A stretch of 64,000 bases of DNA from SZUA-444 sp965226565 (GCA_965226565.1 CBDDDI010000005.1:248001-312000); one strand, 5' to 3'; positions 25,581 to 34,874 are shown, counted from the first letter of the stretch. Program-made: numbers and translations. The notes: generated from the sequence alone by a model not told the origin.

Positions 25581-28500
25581 CTATTTCGCAATTTTAATTA
25601 CTTTTTTTGAGACTGCAAATAATACAATCATAATACCTAATATACTAACTAAGAATATTACATTATCATCTGTTCCAGGATTAGTTGTTGCAATTTCATC
25701 ATCAATTATATCTACTGTACCAGCTTCATTATATGTTGCTTGAACAGTCATATTATCTGTTACATTAGTAATGTCTTTATCCCAACCAGAAAATTCATGT
25801 CCATCTTTTGATGGAGTACCTGGAGCTACTGCTGTTCCACCATGTTCAACAGTATCTTCTCCCAATTTTGTTCCATCATCATCTTCAAATATTACTGTAT
25901 ATTCTTTGATTTTATATTGTGCTTGAACAGTCATATTGTCTGTTACTTTTGAGAAGTCTTTATCCCAACCTGTGAAATCATATCCTTCTCTTGTTGGATC
26001 TTTTGGTGCTTTTGCTGCTTCACCTTTTTTAACAGTATCTGTTCCTAACACAGTCTTACCATCATAATCCACAAATGTTACTTTGTAATAATTTGTTGGT
26101 GGAGTAAGTGGAGTTGGTTCAATGATTTTAACTATTTCTTTATATTGTGCTGTAACAATCATATCACTTGTTACATTTGAGAATTCTTTGTCCCATTTTG
26201 AGAATTCAAATTTTTTACCATCTACAACTTTATTTTCAACAGTTGGAGGCGTTGCTTTTCCACCATGTTTAACCTTGTCTGTTCCTAATACAGTTTGATC
26301 TTTATCATCATCTACAAATGTTACATTATATTCTATTTTCTTAATTTTAGCTGTATATACTTTATTTTTAGTAACTTTATCAGCAATTTCTCCAAATGGA
26401 GCATTTTTATTATCAAACTCATATCCTACAGTATATCCATCAGGTAATCCTTTTGGAGCAGTTGGAGTTTTATCTCCATATAATAAATCTTTAATTATTT
26501 TACCATCAATGATTTTATCATTATCATCCGTATCCATATATTGATATACTACAGTATACTTATTTTGTTCGTTTTCAGCTATTACAACAAGATTGTGTTT
26601 AATATTTTCAATTTTACCATCTTTTATGCTGTAATTATCATTATCAATATCCCAACCTGTATATGTTATACCAGGAGTATTAGGAAAATCAGGAACAGTT
26701 ACATCTTTACCATATTTAACAGTTTCATTTTTAATTTCATTACCATTTGCAATAAATTTAACTGTGTATGATGATGTTTTATATTGTGCTTTTACTGTAA
26801 GATCACTTGTTACATTTGTGAATTCTTTATCCCAACCTGTGAAATCATATCCTTCTCTTGTTGGATCTTTTGGCGCTTTTGCTGCTTCACCATGTTTTAC
26901 AGTATCTTTTCCTAATTCTTTATCATCATAATCTACAAATGTTACTGTATATGATGATGTTTCATATTGTGCTTTTACTGTAAGATCACTTGTTACATTT
27001 GTGAATTCTTTATCCCAACCTGTGAAATCATATCCTTCTCTTGTTGGATCTTTTGGCGCTTTTGCTGCTTCACCATGTTTTACAGTATCTTTTCCTAATT
27101 CTTTATCATCATAATCTACAAATGTTACTGTATATGATGATGTTTCATATTGTGCTTTTACTGTCATATCACTTGTTACATTTGTGAATTCTTTGTCCCA
27201 ACCTGTGAAATCATATCCTTCTCTTGTTGGATCTTTTGGCGCTTTTGCTGCTTCACCATGTTTTACAGTATCTTTTCCTAATTCTGTATCATCATAATCT
27301 ACGAATGTTACTGTATATGATGATGTTTCATATTGTGCTTTTACTGTAAGATCACTTGTTACATTTGTGAATTCTTTGTCCCAACCTGTAAAGTCATATC
27401 CTTCTCTTGTTGGATCTTTTGGTGCTTTTGCTGCTTCACCATGTTTTACAGTATCTTTTCCTAATTCTTTATCATCATAATCTACAAATGTTACTGTATA
27501 TGATGATGTTTCATATTGTGCTTTTACTGTCATATCACTTGTTACATTTGTGAATTCTTTATCCCAACCTTTGAAGTCATATCCTTCTCTTGTTGGATCT
27601 TTTGGCGCTTTTGCTGCTTCACCATGTTTTACAGTATCTTTTCCTAATTCTGTATCATCATAATCTACGAATGTTACTGTATATGATGATGTTTCATATT
27701 GTGCTTTTACTGTAAGATCACTTGTTACATTTGTGAATTCTTTATCCCAACCTTTGAAGTCATATCCTTCTCTTGTTGGATTTTCTGGCGCTTTTGCTGC
27801 TTCGCCATGTTTTACTGTATCTTTTCCTAATTCTTTATCATTATAATCTACGAATGTTACTGTATATGATGATGTTTCATATTGTGCTTTTACTACAAGA
27901 TCACTTGTTACATTTGTAAATTCTTTATCCCAACATTTGAAGTCATATCCTTCTCTTGTTGGATTTTTTGGCGCTTTTGCTGCTTCACCATGTTTTACAG
28001 TATCTTTTCCTAATTCTTTATCATCATAATCTACGAATGTTACTGTATATGATGATGTCTCATATTGTGCTTTTACTGTCATATCACTTGTTACATTTGT
28101 GAATTCTTTGTCCCAACCTTTAAAGTCATATCCTTCTCTTGTTGGATCTTTTGGCGCTTTTGCTGCTTCACCATGTTTTACAGTATCTTTTCCTAATTCT
28201 GTATCATCATAATCTACGAATGTTACTGTGTATTTCTTAATTGATGATGTTTTATTAACTTTCAAATCAGAAGTTACATTTGTAAAGTCTTTATCCCATT
28301 TAGAATAATTTTTACCTTCTTCTTCATAAGTATCTTTTGCTGGTTCTATTGCATCTTTACCATGTTCAACTTCTTGAGTATCAATTACTTTACCATCAAC
28401 TATAAATTCAACATTATATTTTATAGCATCATAATTATAAACAATTTCTGTTTTACCTTCTTTTACATCAATAGCATATTTACTACCAACTTTTTCAAAA

Positions 28501-29834
28501 GCATTATTCATATCAACTTTTTCACCATCTACGGTAACACTTGAAAGAATATGACTTTCAAAATCTTTAGGTCCTTTAAAAGTAAATTTATTATTTTTAA
28601 CTACTTTATGGTCAAATTCTTGATCTTGTGGAGCATTAGGAACTCCATTATATTTTACAACAAGATCACCTGTTTTATATGAAACGACAGGAACTTCAAA
28701 TTCATCTTCCTTTTCGCCTTCTTCTTCGTTTTCATATTCAATTGTTGTTTTACCATTTGTAGCAATATTTTTTTGTCCACCAGCAACAATTTCTTTTAAT
28801 TTAACTCTATAAGTAAGTGTTGCTTTTTGATCTTTACCAAGACTACCAATCTCCCAAGTAATTGTTCCATCACTAGCTATAGTTGTTTTACCTTGAGAAA
28901 CTTTAACTGTGTTTTTAAGCAATTCAAAATCTTTACCCATTGGATCAATAACTTTAGCATTTTGATATTTTGCTTTGCTTACAATAATATCGTCACCATA
29001 AACATCGCCTAAAATATCTTGTATGTAAAAATTAGTTGAATTAACATTGTAACACATGTTATCACTACCAATATCTTTTAAGAAATCAATATGTGAAGAT
29101 CCTCCATTAAAAAATGATACTGGAACTATTTTTACTTTTTCGCCTTCAACACTCATACTTTTTAAATTATTAGCAGCAGATTTAGTCATATAACTAACTA
29201 ATGGAGTTGTGTATTTACCACTACCTACTAAATTCCACAAAGAAGGTCCGCCAGCAAATGTTACTTTTCCATCAGAAAATACAACAACCATTTTATGATT
29301 AGCTGTTGATTTTGAAAGCATTTCTTGAGCTTTTATAAGACCTTGTTGCATATTTGTACCACCAAGTGCAAGACCACTCCAATCCCAACTTGGAGTAGAA
29401 GAACTTTCTTTTTGAATACCATCAATTGTTTTTTTCAATTGATCTTTATTTGATTCAACATCTTTTAAATCTGATTTAATATATGATTTTGTACCAAATG
29501 TAACCAATCCAACATCTTCAACATAATCATTTGTTGCTAAATCATCAATAAATTTCTTAGTGATATATTTTAGTGTGTTCATTTTGCCCCAACTAAACAT
29601 ACTATTTGATTGATCATATAAAATAACTAAATCAACATCATTTGGTTTTTTATCACCAGGTTTTGCATAATCAATATTTCTGCCATCAACACTTAATTTA
29701 ATTTCCCATTCGTCATTCTCAACTTTTGTCGCATTTTTTTTGAGATCTTTGTTACCTGAATCTGCAAATGCTTTAAATGGCAAAATTGAAATCATCATTA
29801 ACGTAGATAACACAACGCTTAAGACTTTTTTCAT
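25581..29834 (-). CDS. Giant surface protein: von Willebrand A domain plus InlB-type repeat stalk
   Basis: This 1417-residue exported protein opens with a signal peptide MKKVLSVVLSTLMMISILPF (cleavage near AFADS). A vWA domain spans about 65-290 with a complete MIDAS: DQSNS (Asp74-Ser78), a LGGTNMQQG Thr and FSDGKV Asp. It should bind a ligand through a metal ion. A linker (about 290-530) follows. Then come eight near-identical 61-residue repeats (about 532-1020), each of the form YTVTFVDY-x-D-x-ELGKDT...GYDF-x-GWDKEFTNVTSD, and then about six more divergent repeats. The C-terminus has one TM (VIFLVSILGIMIVLFAV) and a basic tail. The motif before it is NPGTDDN, resembling clostridial (S/N)PxTG sortase signals but with Asp for Gly, so covalent anchoring is doubtful. 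Probably a pilus-like adhesin. Monocistronic. Confidence 0.88.
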   Translation of the reverse strand: MKKVLSVVLSTLMMISILPFKAFADSGNKDLKKNATKVENDEWEIKLSVDGRNIDYAKPGDKKPNDVDLVILYDQSNSMFSWGKMNTLKYITKKFIDDLATNDYVEDVGLVTFGTKSYIKSDLKDVESNKDQLKKTIDGIQKESSSTPSWDWSGLALGGTNMQQGLIKAQEMLSKSTANHKMVVVFSDGKVTFAGGPSLWNLVGSGKYTTPLVSYMTKSAANNLKSMSVEGEKVKIVPVSFFNGGSSHIDFLKDIGSDNMCYNVNSTNFYIQDILGDVYGDDIIVSKAKYQNAKVIDPMGKDFELLKNTVKVSQGKTTIASDGTITWEIGSLGKDQKATLTYRVKLKEIVAGGQKNIATNGKTTIEYENEEEGEKEDEFEVPVVSYKTGDLVVKYNGVPNAPQDQEFDHKVVKNNKFTFKGPKDFESHILSSVTVDGEKVDMNNAFEKVGSKYAIDVKEGKTEIVYNYDAIKYNVEFIVDGKVIDTQEVEHGKDAIEPAKDTYEEEGKNYSKWDKDFTNVTSDLKVNKTSSIKKYTVTFVDYDDTELGKDTVKHGEAAKAPKDPTREGYDFKGWDKEFTNVTSDMTVKAQYETSSYTVTFVDYDDKELGKDTVKHGEAAKAPKNPTREGYDFKCWDKEFTNVTSDLVVKAQYETSSYTVTFVDYNDKELGKDTVKHGEAAKAPENPTREGYDFKGWDKEFTNVTSDLTVKAQYETSSYTVTFVDYDDTELGKDTVKHGEAAKAPKDPTREGYDFKGWDKEFTNVTSDMTVKAQYETSSYTVTFVDYDDKELGKDTVKHGEAAKAPKDPTREGYDFTGWDKEFTNVTSDLTVKAQYETSSYTVTFVDYDDTELGKDTVKHGEAAKAPKDPTREGYDFTGWDKEFTNVTSDMTVKAQYETSSYTVTFVDYDDKELGKDTVKHGEAAKAPKDPTREGYDFTGWDKEFTNVTSDLTVKAQYETSSYTVTFVDYDDKELGKDTVKHGEAAKAPKDPTREGYDFTGWDKEFTNVTSDLTVKAQYKTSSYTVKFIANGNEIKNETVKYGKDVTVPDFPNTPGITYTGWDIDNDNYSIKDGKIENIKHNLVVIAENEQNKYTVVYQYMDTDDNDKIIDGKIIKDLLYGDKTPTAPKGLPDGYTVGYEFDNKNAPFGEIADKVTKNKVYTAKIKKIEYNVTFVDDDKDQTVLGTDKVKHGGKATPPTVENKVVDGKKFEFSKWDKEFSNVTSDMIVTAQYKEIVKIIEPTPLTPPTNYYKVTFVDYDGKTVLGTDTVKKGEAAKAPKDPTREGYDFTGWDKDFSKVTDNMTVQAQYKIKEYTVIFEDDDGTKLGEDTVEHGGTAVAPGTPSKDGHEFSGWDKDITNVTDNMTVQATYNEAGTVDIIDDEIATTNPGTDDNVIFLVSILGIMIVLFAVSKKVIKIAK
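26773..28237 (-). repeat. Eight tandem 183-bp repeats inside the vWA protein gene
   Basis: Units begin every 183 bp (for example the block starting TTTTACTGT recurs near 26788, 26971, 27154, 27337, 27520, 27703, 27886, 28069). Most differ at only a few bases. Two versions alternate (TELGK with SDMTV, KELGK with SDLTV), which points to duplication of a 366-bp double unit. One unit carries a Gly-to-Cys change in the conserved GWDKEF motif. Confidence 0.95.
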
Positions 29835-30002
29835 ATTTACTCTCCTTTAAAATTTTTGACTATATGTTCTTTAATAATCTACATTATACAACCATCAGGT
29901 TACCTTTTAAGTTACATTGGTGATATATACAAAAAAAATCTAACATTGTGTATATATATCTAATTTTGATTGCACAAAATACACTAAAATGACTATAATA
30001 TA

Positions 30003-30036
30003 CAAAAAAGCCACGACATATCTCTATGTCATGACT
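30003..30036 (-). terminator. Terminator of the yajC-SCIFF operon
   Basis: A 12-bp stem (30009-30020 with 30025-30036, two wobbles) has a TCTC/GAGA loop and is followed on the minus strand by six T residues. It lies just after the maturase stop codon. Confidence 0.85.
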
Positions 30037-30051
30037 TTTTATGTTCTAATA

Positions 30052-31419
30052 TTACATTGATTCCAACATTTTACTTGCTTTTATCATTATTGCACACTCA
30101 ATACGTTTCTTTTGAAGTTCACATGCAATCTTATGAGTTTTTCTAACGTCTCCCTCATAATTATAATTGTTTGCATTACATCCACCGCTGCAATAAAATT
30201 TTGCCCAACAATTTTTACATTCAGATTTACTATAAATATGTGTAGCAGCAAAATAATTCTTTATTTCTGTATCAAAAGTATTTTCATAAAGATTACCCAT
30301 CTTCATTTCTTCTTTACCAACAAACTGATGACATGGATATATATCACCTTCAGGAGTAACTGCTACATATTCATTACCACAACTACAACCACGTAAACGT
30401 TTTATAGCACAAGGTCCTTGATCCAAATCAATCATAAAGTGGAAGAAATTACATTTCAATTTTTCTGCATTAACTTCCATCAATTTTTTAGCCAAATTCT
30501 CATATTCAGAGAAAATCTCAGGTAATTCAGCTTCTGTAATAGCATAAGGCTCATCAGCACTACCTATAACTGGCTCAACAGAAACTTGTTCAAATCCAAG
30601 ATCATACATATGCATAACATCTTCTGAAAAATCCAAATTATGTTTAGTAAATGTTCCACGAACATAATAATCTTTTTGACCACGTTGTTTAACAAGTTTT
30701 TGATAATAAGGAACGATCTTATCATAAGATCCAGCTCCATTAACTCTAACTCTCATTCTGTCGTTTACTTCTTTTCTTCCATCAAGAGATAAAACAACAT
30801 TAAACATTTCTTTATTTATAAAATCAATTTTTTCATCATCTAAAAGCATACCATTAGTAGTAATTGTAAATCTAAATGTTTTACCATATTCTTTTTCACG
30901 ACTTCTAGCATAAATTACAATATCTTTTACTACATCCCAATTCATCAATGGTTCTCCACCAAAGAAATCAAGCTCTAAATTTTTTCTATCTCCTGAATTT
31001 TCAAGCAGAAAATCAATTGCTTTTTTTCCTACTTCAAATGGCATTAATTTTCTACCTTCGCCAAAATCACCTGTTGAAGCAAAACAATACTTACATCTTA
31101 AATTACAATCATGAGCGATATGTAAACACATAGCTTTTACTGGTGCAGGAACATATTGTTTTGCAATTTCTTCATATTGATCTTCTGAAAAAAGTATTCC
31201 TTCATCACATAGCTCAACTATTTCACTATAGCTTTGTTTAATTTCGTCCACAAAATAAATTTTTGATAATTTTTTAATAACTTCACTAGGACATTCTTTT
31301 GAAAATGGTGGAAAAACGTTATCTAGCAAATCATATGTAAGGTCATCAACAATGTGAACTCCACCACTATTCACATCAAGAACTATATTAAAACCGTTTA
31401 ATTTATATTTATATATCAT
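30052..31419 (-). CDS. scfB: SCIFF peptide maturase (radical SAM, thioether-forming)
   Basis: This 455-residue radical SAM/SPASM enzyme installs a thioether (ranthipeptide-type) link in the SCIFF peptide encoded just upstream. Seen: an N-terminal RRE-like region (about 1-90, YKLNGFNIVLDVNSGGVHIVDD), the radical SAM cluster motif C-x3-C-x2-C at Cys105, Cys109, Cys112, ELDFFGGEP, and ITTNGMLL. The C-terminal SPASM Cys sets are in GCSCGNEYVAVTPEGDIYPCHQF and CKNCWAKFYCSGGCNANNY. The family is nearly universal in Clostridia, and its physiological role is unknown. It is the last gene of yajC / TIGR04086 / SCIFF / maturase. A 9-bp hairpin right upstream probably sets maturase level well below that of the precursor. 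Confidence 0.95.
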   Translation of the reverse strand: MIYKYKLNGFNIVLDVNSGGVHIVDDLTYDLLDNVFPPFSKECPSEVIKKLSKIYFVDEIKQSYSEIVELCDEGILFSEDQYEEIAKQYVPAPVKAMCLHIAHDCNLRCKYCFASTGDFGEGRKLMPFEVGKKAIDFLLENSGDRKNLELDFFGGEPLMNWDVVKDIVIYARSREKEYGKTFRFTITTNGMLLDDEKIDFINKEMFNVVLSLDGRKEVNDRMRVRVNGAGSYDKIVPYYQKLVKQRGQKDYYVRGTFTKHNLDFSEDVMHMYDLGFEQVSVEPVIGSADEPYAITEAELPEIFSEYENLAKKLMEVNAEKLKCNFFHFMIDLDQGPCAIKRLRGCSCGNEYVAVTPEGDIYPCHQFVGKEEMKMGNLYENTFDTEIKNYFAATHIYSKSECKNCWAKFYCSGGCNANNYNYEGDVRKTHKIACELQKKRIECAIMIKASKMLESM

Positions 31420-31451
31420 TTTTTATACTCCATTTAAAATTCTACAAAATT

Positions 31452-31473
31452 AAAGAGACTCCCTAGCCTCTTT
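31452..31473 (-). terminator. Hairpin just upstream of the SCIFF maturase (attenuator-like)
   Basis: A 9-bp stem AAAGAGACT / AGCCTCTTT (31452-31460 with 31465-31473, one wobble) has a 4-nt loop. On the minus strand only a weak T tract follows, so partial termination or RNA stabilisation is more likely than a full stop. Confidence 0.5.
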
Positions 31474-31510
31474 TAATAATTTATGCAAAAAGTTTATTTT
31501 TTACAAGTTG

Positions 31511-31532
31511 AAAGGGACTTTACAGTCCCTTT
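31511..31532 (-). terminator. Hairpin just after the SCIFF precursor gene
   Basis: A perfect 9-bp stem AAAGGGACT / AGTCCCTTT (31511-31519 with 31524-31532) lies 6 bp after the precursor stop codon, with a short T-containing tail. This would allow high precursor mRNA and reduced read-through into the maturase gene. Confidence 0.55.
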
Positions 31533-31538
31533 AAGTAA

Positions 31539-31682
31539 TTATGATTGTCTTTCACATTTTTGGTTAGCAACTGTACAAGATGTTTTGCAAGCTGATTGAC
31601 AAGAAGCTTGACAATTTCCACATCCACCTTTTGCAACTGTTTTCTTTAAATTAGCCTTATTAATTGTTTTAATGTGTTTCAT
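31539..31682 (-). CDS. scfA: SCIFF ranthipeptide precursor (six cysteines in forty-five)
   Basis: This 47-residue precursor has leader MKHIKTINKANLKKTVAKGG and core with six Cys (21, 24, 28, 32, 36, 43) in the order CGNC-QASC-QSAC-KTSC-TVANQKC. This is the canonical SCIFF pattern. The maturase joins one Cys to a core residue by a thioether. A very strong GGAGGAC ribosome binding site precedes the ATG at 31682. It is located 32 bp after the TIGR04086 gene and 120 bp before the maturase, with two hairpins in the gap. The product is not a recognised bacteriocin, and its role is unknown. Confidence 0.95.
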   Translation of the reverse strand: MKHIKTINKANLKKTVAKGGCGNCQASCQSACKTSCTVANQKCERQS

Positions 31683-31714
31683 ATAAATGTCCTCCGAATA
31701 ATATTTATAAATTT

Positions 31715-32116
31715 TTAATACCTTTTAATTTTTGAATTAACTCCTATAATACCGCCAATAGCAGCACAAATAACAGTTATAATTAATTTAGTAATAAAAC
31801 CTAAAGTTATAGAACTTTTAACCAGAATAACTCCAGCAATAAATATAACAACAAAAATTATTAATCCAGTAAGTGAACCAATCAAAATTCCATTTTTGCC
31901 TCTATTTTTAGAAGCAACATATCCACCCCAATAAGAACCGAAACATAATGCAATAGTAGTCATCACCGAAACTAATTGTTCAGGAATATCAATTTTAGTC
32001 ATCACAAAAGAAAATATCAACAAACATACTAATATAATTAATATTCCCAAAAATGATGAACCAAGCGAACAATAAAGTTTTGATTGTTTTAACTTGATAA
32101 ATAATTTTTTACTCAC
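31715..32116 (-). CDS. TIGR04086 (YrzE-like) four-TM membrane protein
   Basis: This 133-residue protein has four hydrophobic segments: SSFLGILIILVCLLIFSFV, an MTTIALCFGSYWGGYVASK block containing the conserved GG-x2-A-S-[KR] turn, ILIGSLTGLIIFVVIFIAG, and LIITVICAAIGGIIGV. This is the TIGR04086 pattern; members commonly sit next to yajC and, in Clostridia, next to the SCIFF genes, exactly as here. Function unknown. It starts at GTG, with GGAGG seven bases upstream; the ATG overlapping it is followed at once by TGA and cannot be used. Confidence 0.78.
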   Translation of the reverse strand: MSKKLFIKLKQSKLYCSLGSSFLGILIILVCLLIFSFVMTKIDIPEQLVSVMTTIALCFGSYWGGYVASKNRGKNGILIGSLTGLIIFVVIFIAGVILVKSSITLGFITKLIITVICAAIGGIIGVNSKIKRY

Positions 32117-32173
32117 ATTTTCCCCTCCAAAAATATACTATAATATTTTTATTCAGAGAAAATATTATTTATG

Positions 32174-32518
32174 CTATTTTGCTTCTTCTTCGTGAATTGT
32201 TTGGTTAGTTGCGATAGCAATTTTTTTAATACGAATCTTACTTCTATCGCTACCTGTTTCAATAACAATAGTATCATCTTTTATTGAAAATACAATACCA
32301 ACAACACCACCAACAGTAACTACTTCATCACCAATTTGAATGTTATTTCTCATTTCGGCATCTTTTTTTTCTTTTTTCTTCTGAGGGCGAATCATCATAA
32401 AATACATAAGCGCTACTATTCCAATTAATGGTATAAACATAGTAAGCATTCCCATAGCACCAGTTTGGTTACCAGCATTACCACTAGTTGTTAATGGCAT
32501 AATTATTGAATTTAACAT
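32174..32518 (-). CDS. yajC: Preprotein translocase accessory subunit YajC
   Basis: This is a roughly 114-residue protein. One N-terminal TM (MLTMFIPLIGIVALMYFMMIRP) is followed by the family block RPQKKKEKK, DAEMRNNIQIGDEVVTVGGVVGIV and a short beta domain (DDTIVIETGSDRSKIRIKK). YajC associates with SecDF and the Sec channel. I chose the ATG at 32518, with GGAGG seven bases upstream. First gene of the operon that continues into the TIGR04086 protein and the SCIFF genes. Confidence 0.92.
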   Translation of the reverse strand: MLNSIIMPLTTSGNAGNQTGAMGMLTMFIPLIGIVALMYFMMIRPQKKKEKKDAEMRNNIQIGDEVVTVGGVVGIVFSIKDDTIVIETGSDRSKIRIKKIAIATNQTIHEEEAK

Positions 32519-32547
32519 TTTGACCTCCAAAATATAATAATACTATT

Positions 32548-32575
32548 ATTATACCATTATAAGAAAAAATATCAA
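32548..32575 (-). promoter_or_regulatory. Promoter of the yajC-SCIFF operon
   Basis: Minus strand TTGATA (32570-32575), 16 bp, TATAAT (32548-32553), 30 bp before the yajC start. Confidence 0.65.
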
Positions 32576-32627
32576 TACCTTTTTAAAAATTAACATTTAT
32601 ATGCAATTTAGAATTCAAAATAACTAA

Positions 32628-34013
32628 TTATTTTTTAAGCAAATATTCTGTTATAGATTCAGCAGCTTTTTTGCCTGCACCCATAGCTAAAATAACTGTA
32701 GCAGCACCAGTAACAGCGTCACCACCAGCATAAACGCCATCTCTTGTTGTCATCATATCTTCATTAACAACCAAACAGCCCCATTTATTTGCTTCAATTC
32801 CAGGTGTAGTTGTTCTAATTAAAGGATTTGGAGATGTACCAATTGACATAATAACTGTGTCAACATCAAGAATATAATTTGAACCTTCAATAGCTTTAGG
32901 AGAACGTCTTCCTGTTGAATCAGGTTCACCTAATTCCATTTTAATACATTCAAGACCACAAGCTTGACCTTTTTCATTTCCAACAACTCTAACAGGATTA
33001 TTAAGGAACAAGAATTCAATACCTTCTTCTTTTGCATGATGAACTTCCTCAAGTCTAGCAGGCATTTCTTCTTCTGAACGTCTATATACTATGTAAACAT
33101 GTTCTGCACCAAGTCTTAAAGCACTTCTAGCAGCATCCATAGCAACATTTCCTCCACCTACAACAGCAACAGCACGAGATTTTCTAATAGGTGTATCATA
33201 ACCATCAAGATAAGCTTTCATCAAATTTATTCTTGTTAGATATTCATTAGCTGAATATACTCCAACATAAGCTTCTCCTTCGATTCCCATAAATCTTGGA
33301 AGACCAGCACCAGAGCCAACAAAAACAGCTTTATATCCCATTTCATAAAGTTCATCTATAGATAAAACTTTACCAATAACCATATTAGTCATAATTTTAA
33401 CGCCCATTTTTTTAAGGCCTTCAATTTCTTTTTGAACAATTGCTTTTGGCAATCTAAACTCAGGAATACCGTACATCAAAACTCCACCAGCAGTATGGAA
33501 AGCTTCAAAAACTGTAACATCAAAACCATTTTTAGCAAGATCATTAGCACAAGTAAGACTAGCTGGTCCAGCACCAACAACAGCAACTTTAATTCCATTA
33601 CATTCAGGTTTTTTATATTCTTTTTCAGGATGAGCAATCATATAATCAGCAACAAATCTCTCAAGTCTACCAATTGCAACAGGCTCACCTTTAATTCCTC
33701 TTACACATTTGCTTTCACATTGTGATTCTTGAGGACATACTCTACCACAAACAGCAGGTAAAAAGTTTGTTGATTTAATAATCTCATAAGCTTTAGCAAA
33801 TTCACCTTTTGCAACTTCACTAATAAATTCAGGAATTTTTACATTAACAGGACATCCTGCAACGCATGGCTTATGTTTACAATTCAAACATCTTTTTGCT
33901 TCTTCAATAGCCATTTCTTCAGTATAACCTGTTGAAACTTCTTCAAAGTTTTTTGCTCTTACTTTTGGATCTTGTTCAGGCATAGCAACCTTTTCTAAAG
34001 ACATATTAGGCAT
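32628..34013 (-). CDS. nfnB: NADH-dependent ferredoxin:NADP+ oxidoreductase large subunit NfnB (GltD/gltA-like)
   Basis: This 461-residue flavoprotein binds two [4Fe-4S] clusters at its N-terminus (CLNCKHKPCVAGCPVNVKIPEF and VCGRVCPQESQCESKCVRG). It has FAD- and NADPH-binding Rossmann motifs VAVVGAGPASLTCA and VAVVGGGNVAMDAAR, and TAGGVLMYGIPEFRLPK. It resembles the glutamate synthase small subunit and is often annotated as homotetrameric GltA. No glutamate synthase large subunit is nearby and an NfnA partner overlaps it by 8 bp, so electron-bifurcating NfnAB is the better call: reversible NADPH-linked reduction of ferredoxin and NAD+, balancing NADPH and ferredoxin in anaerobes. Confidence 0.88.
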   Translation of the reverse strand: MPNMSLEKVAMPEQDPKVRAKNFEEVSTGYTEEMAIEEAKRCLNCKHKPCVAGCPVNVKIPEFISEVAKGEFAKAYEIIKSTNFLPAVCGRVCPQESQCESKCVRGIKGEPVAIGRLERFVADYMIAHPEKEYKKPECNGIKVAVVGAGPASLTCANDLAKNGFDVTVFEAFHTAGGVLMYGIPEFRLPKAIVQKEIEGLKKMGVKIMTNMVIGKVLSIDELYEMGYKAVFVGSGAGLPRFMGIEGEAYVGVYSANEYLTRINLMKAYLDGYDTPIRKSRAVAVVGGGNVAMDAARSALRLGAEHVYIVYRRSEEEMPARLEEVHHAKEEGIEFLFLNNPVRVVGNEKGQACGLECIKMELGEPDSTGRRSPKAIEGSNYILDVDTVIMSIGTSPNPLIRTTTPGIEANKWGCLVVNEDMMTTRDGVYAGGDAVTGAATVILAMGAGKKAAESITEYLLKK

Positions 34014-34845
34014 GATTATGTTTCCTCCCTGTTAATCTACACACATGGCCTTCTTCCTCTTTGTAAGAAGAATTTCTATTCATAAGTTCATCAAAGTCAA
34101 CTAAATGTCCATCAAAATCTGGACCATCAACACAAGCATATTTTGTTTTTCCACCAACAGTAACTCTGCAACCTCCGCACATTCCAGTACCATCAACCAT
34201 AATTGGATTCAAAGAAACAATAGTTTTAATACCATAAGGTCTAGTTACATCACAAATAAATTTCATCATTGGAACTGGACCAATTGCAACAACTGCATCA
34301 TATTTATTTCCAGCATCAATAAGTTCTTGCAATTTATTAGTTACAAAACCTTTAGTTCCATAACTACCATCATCAGTTGTAATATACAAATTTGTTGAAA
34401 CATCTTTCATTTCATCTTCAAGAATAACAATATCTTTATTTCTAAAACCTGCAATAACGTCAACTTCAACACCTTTATTAAAAAGCATTTTAGCTTGTGG
34501 ATAAGCAATAGCACATCCAACTCCGCCACCAATTACAGCAACTTTTTTAACATCATCTTCAAAATGAGTTGCAACACCAAGTGGTCCAACAAAATCTAAA
34601 ATACTATCACCAGCATTAAGCTCAGCAAGTTGTATAGTAGACTTACCTATTTTTTGATATATAATAGTAACAGTTCCAGCTTCTCTATCAAAATCAGCAA
34701 TTGTTAAAGGAATTCTTTCACCTTTTTCATCAATTCTAAAAATAATAAATTGACCAGCTTGAGCTTTTTTAGCAATAAAAGGAGCTTCAATCTCCATTAA
34801 TGTTACTTGATCATTTAATTCACGTTTATTTAAAATCTTAAACAT
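34006..34845 (-). CDS. nfnA: NfnA: FAD/NAD and [2Fe-2S] subunit of the NADP+ oxidoreductase
   Basis: This 279-residue member of the dihydroorotate-dehydrogenase electron-transfer (PyrK-like) family has an FAD-binding barrel with RIPLTIADFD (about 50-65), a NAD-binding domain with VAVIGGGVGCAIAYPQAK, and a C-terminal [2Fe-2S] site in GTGMCGGCRVTVGGKTKYAC. Together with the overlapping nfnB it forms the bifurcating complex: NADH binds NfnA and NADPH binds NfnB. The translation start follows GGAGGTGCAG. A good promoter lies 30 bp upstream. Confidence 0.9.
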   Translation of the reverse strand: MFKILNKRELNDQVTLMEIEAPFIAKKAQAGQFIIFRIDEKGERIPLTIADFDREAGTVTIIYQKIGKSTIQLAELNAGDSILDFVGPLGVATHFEDDVKKVAVIGGGVGCAIAYPQAKMLFNKGVEVDVIAGFRNKDIVILEDEMKDVSTNLYITTDDGSYGTKGFVTNKLQELIDAGNKYDAVVAIGPVPMMKFICDVTRPYGIKTIVSLNPIMVDGTGMCGGCRVTVGGKTKYACVDGPDFDGHLVDFDELMNRNSSYKEEEGHVCRLTGRKHNHA

Positions 34846-34874
34846 ATCTGCACCTCCACATATTTAACTAATTA

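Noticed and set aside
26773..28237. Regular repeats that might be a CRISPR array
   Set aside because: The 183-bp units are contiguous, in frame and coding, with no short repeat/spacer structure.
32628..34013. Annotation as glutamate synthase small subunit
   Set aside because: No large subunit is nearby, and the overlapping upstream gene is an NfnA-type flavoprotein.
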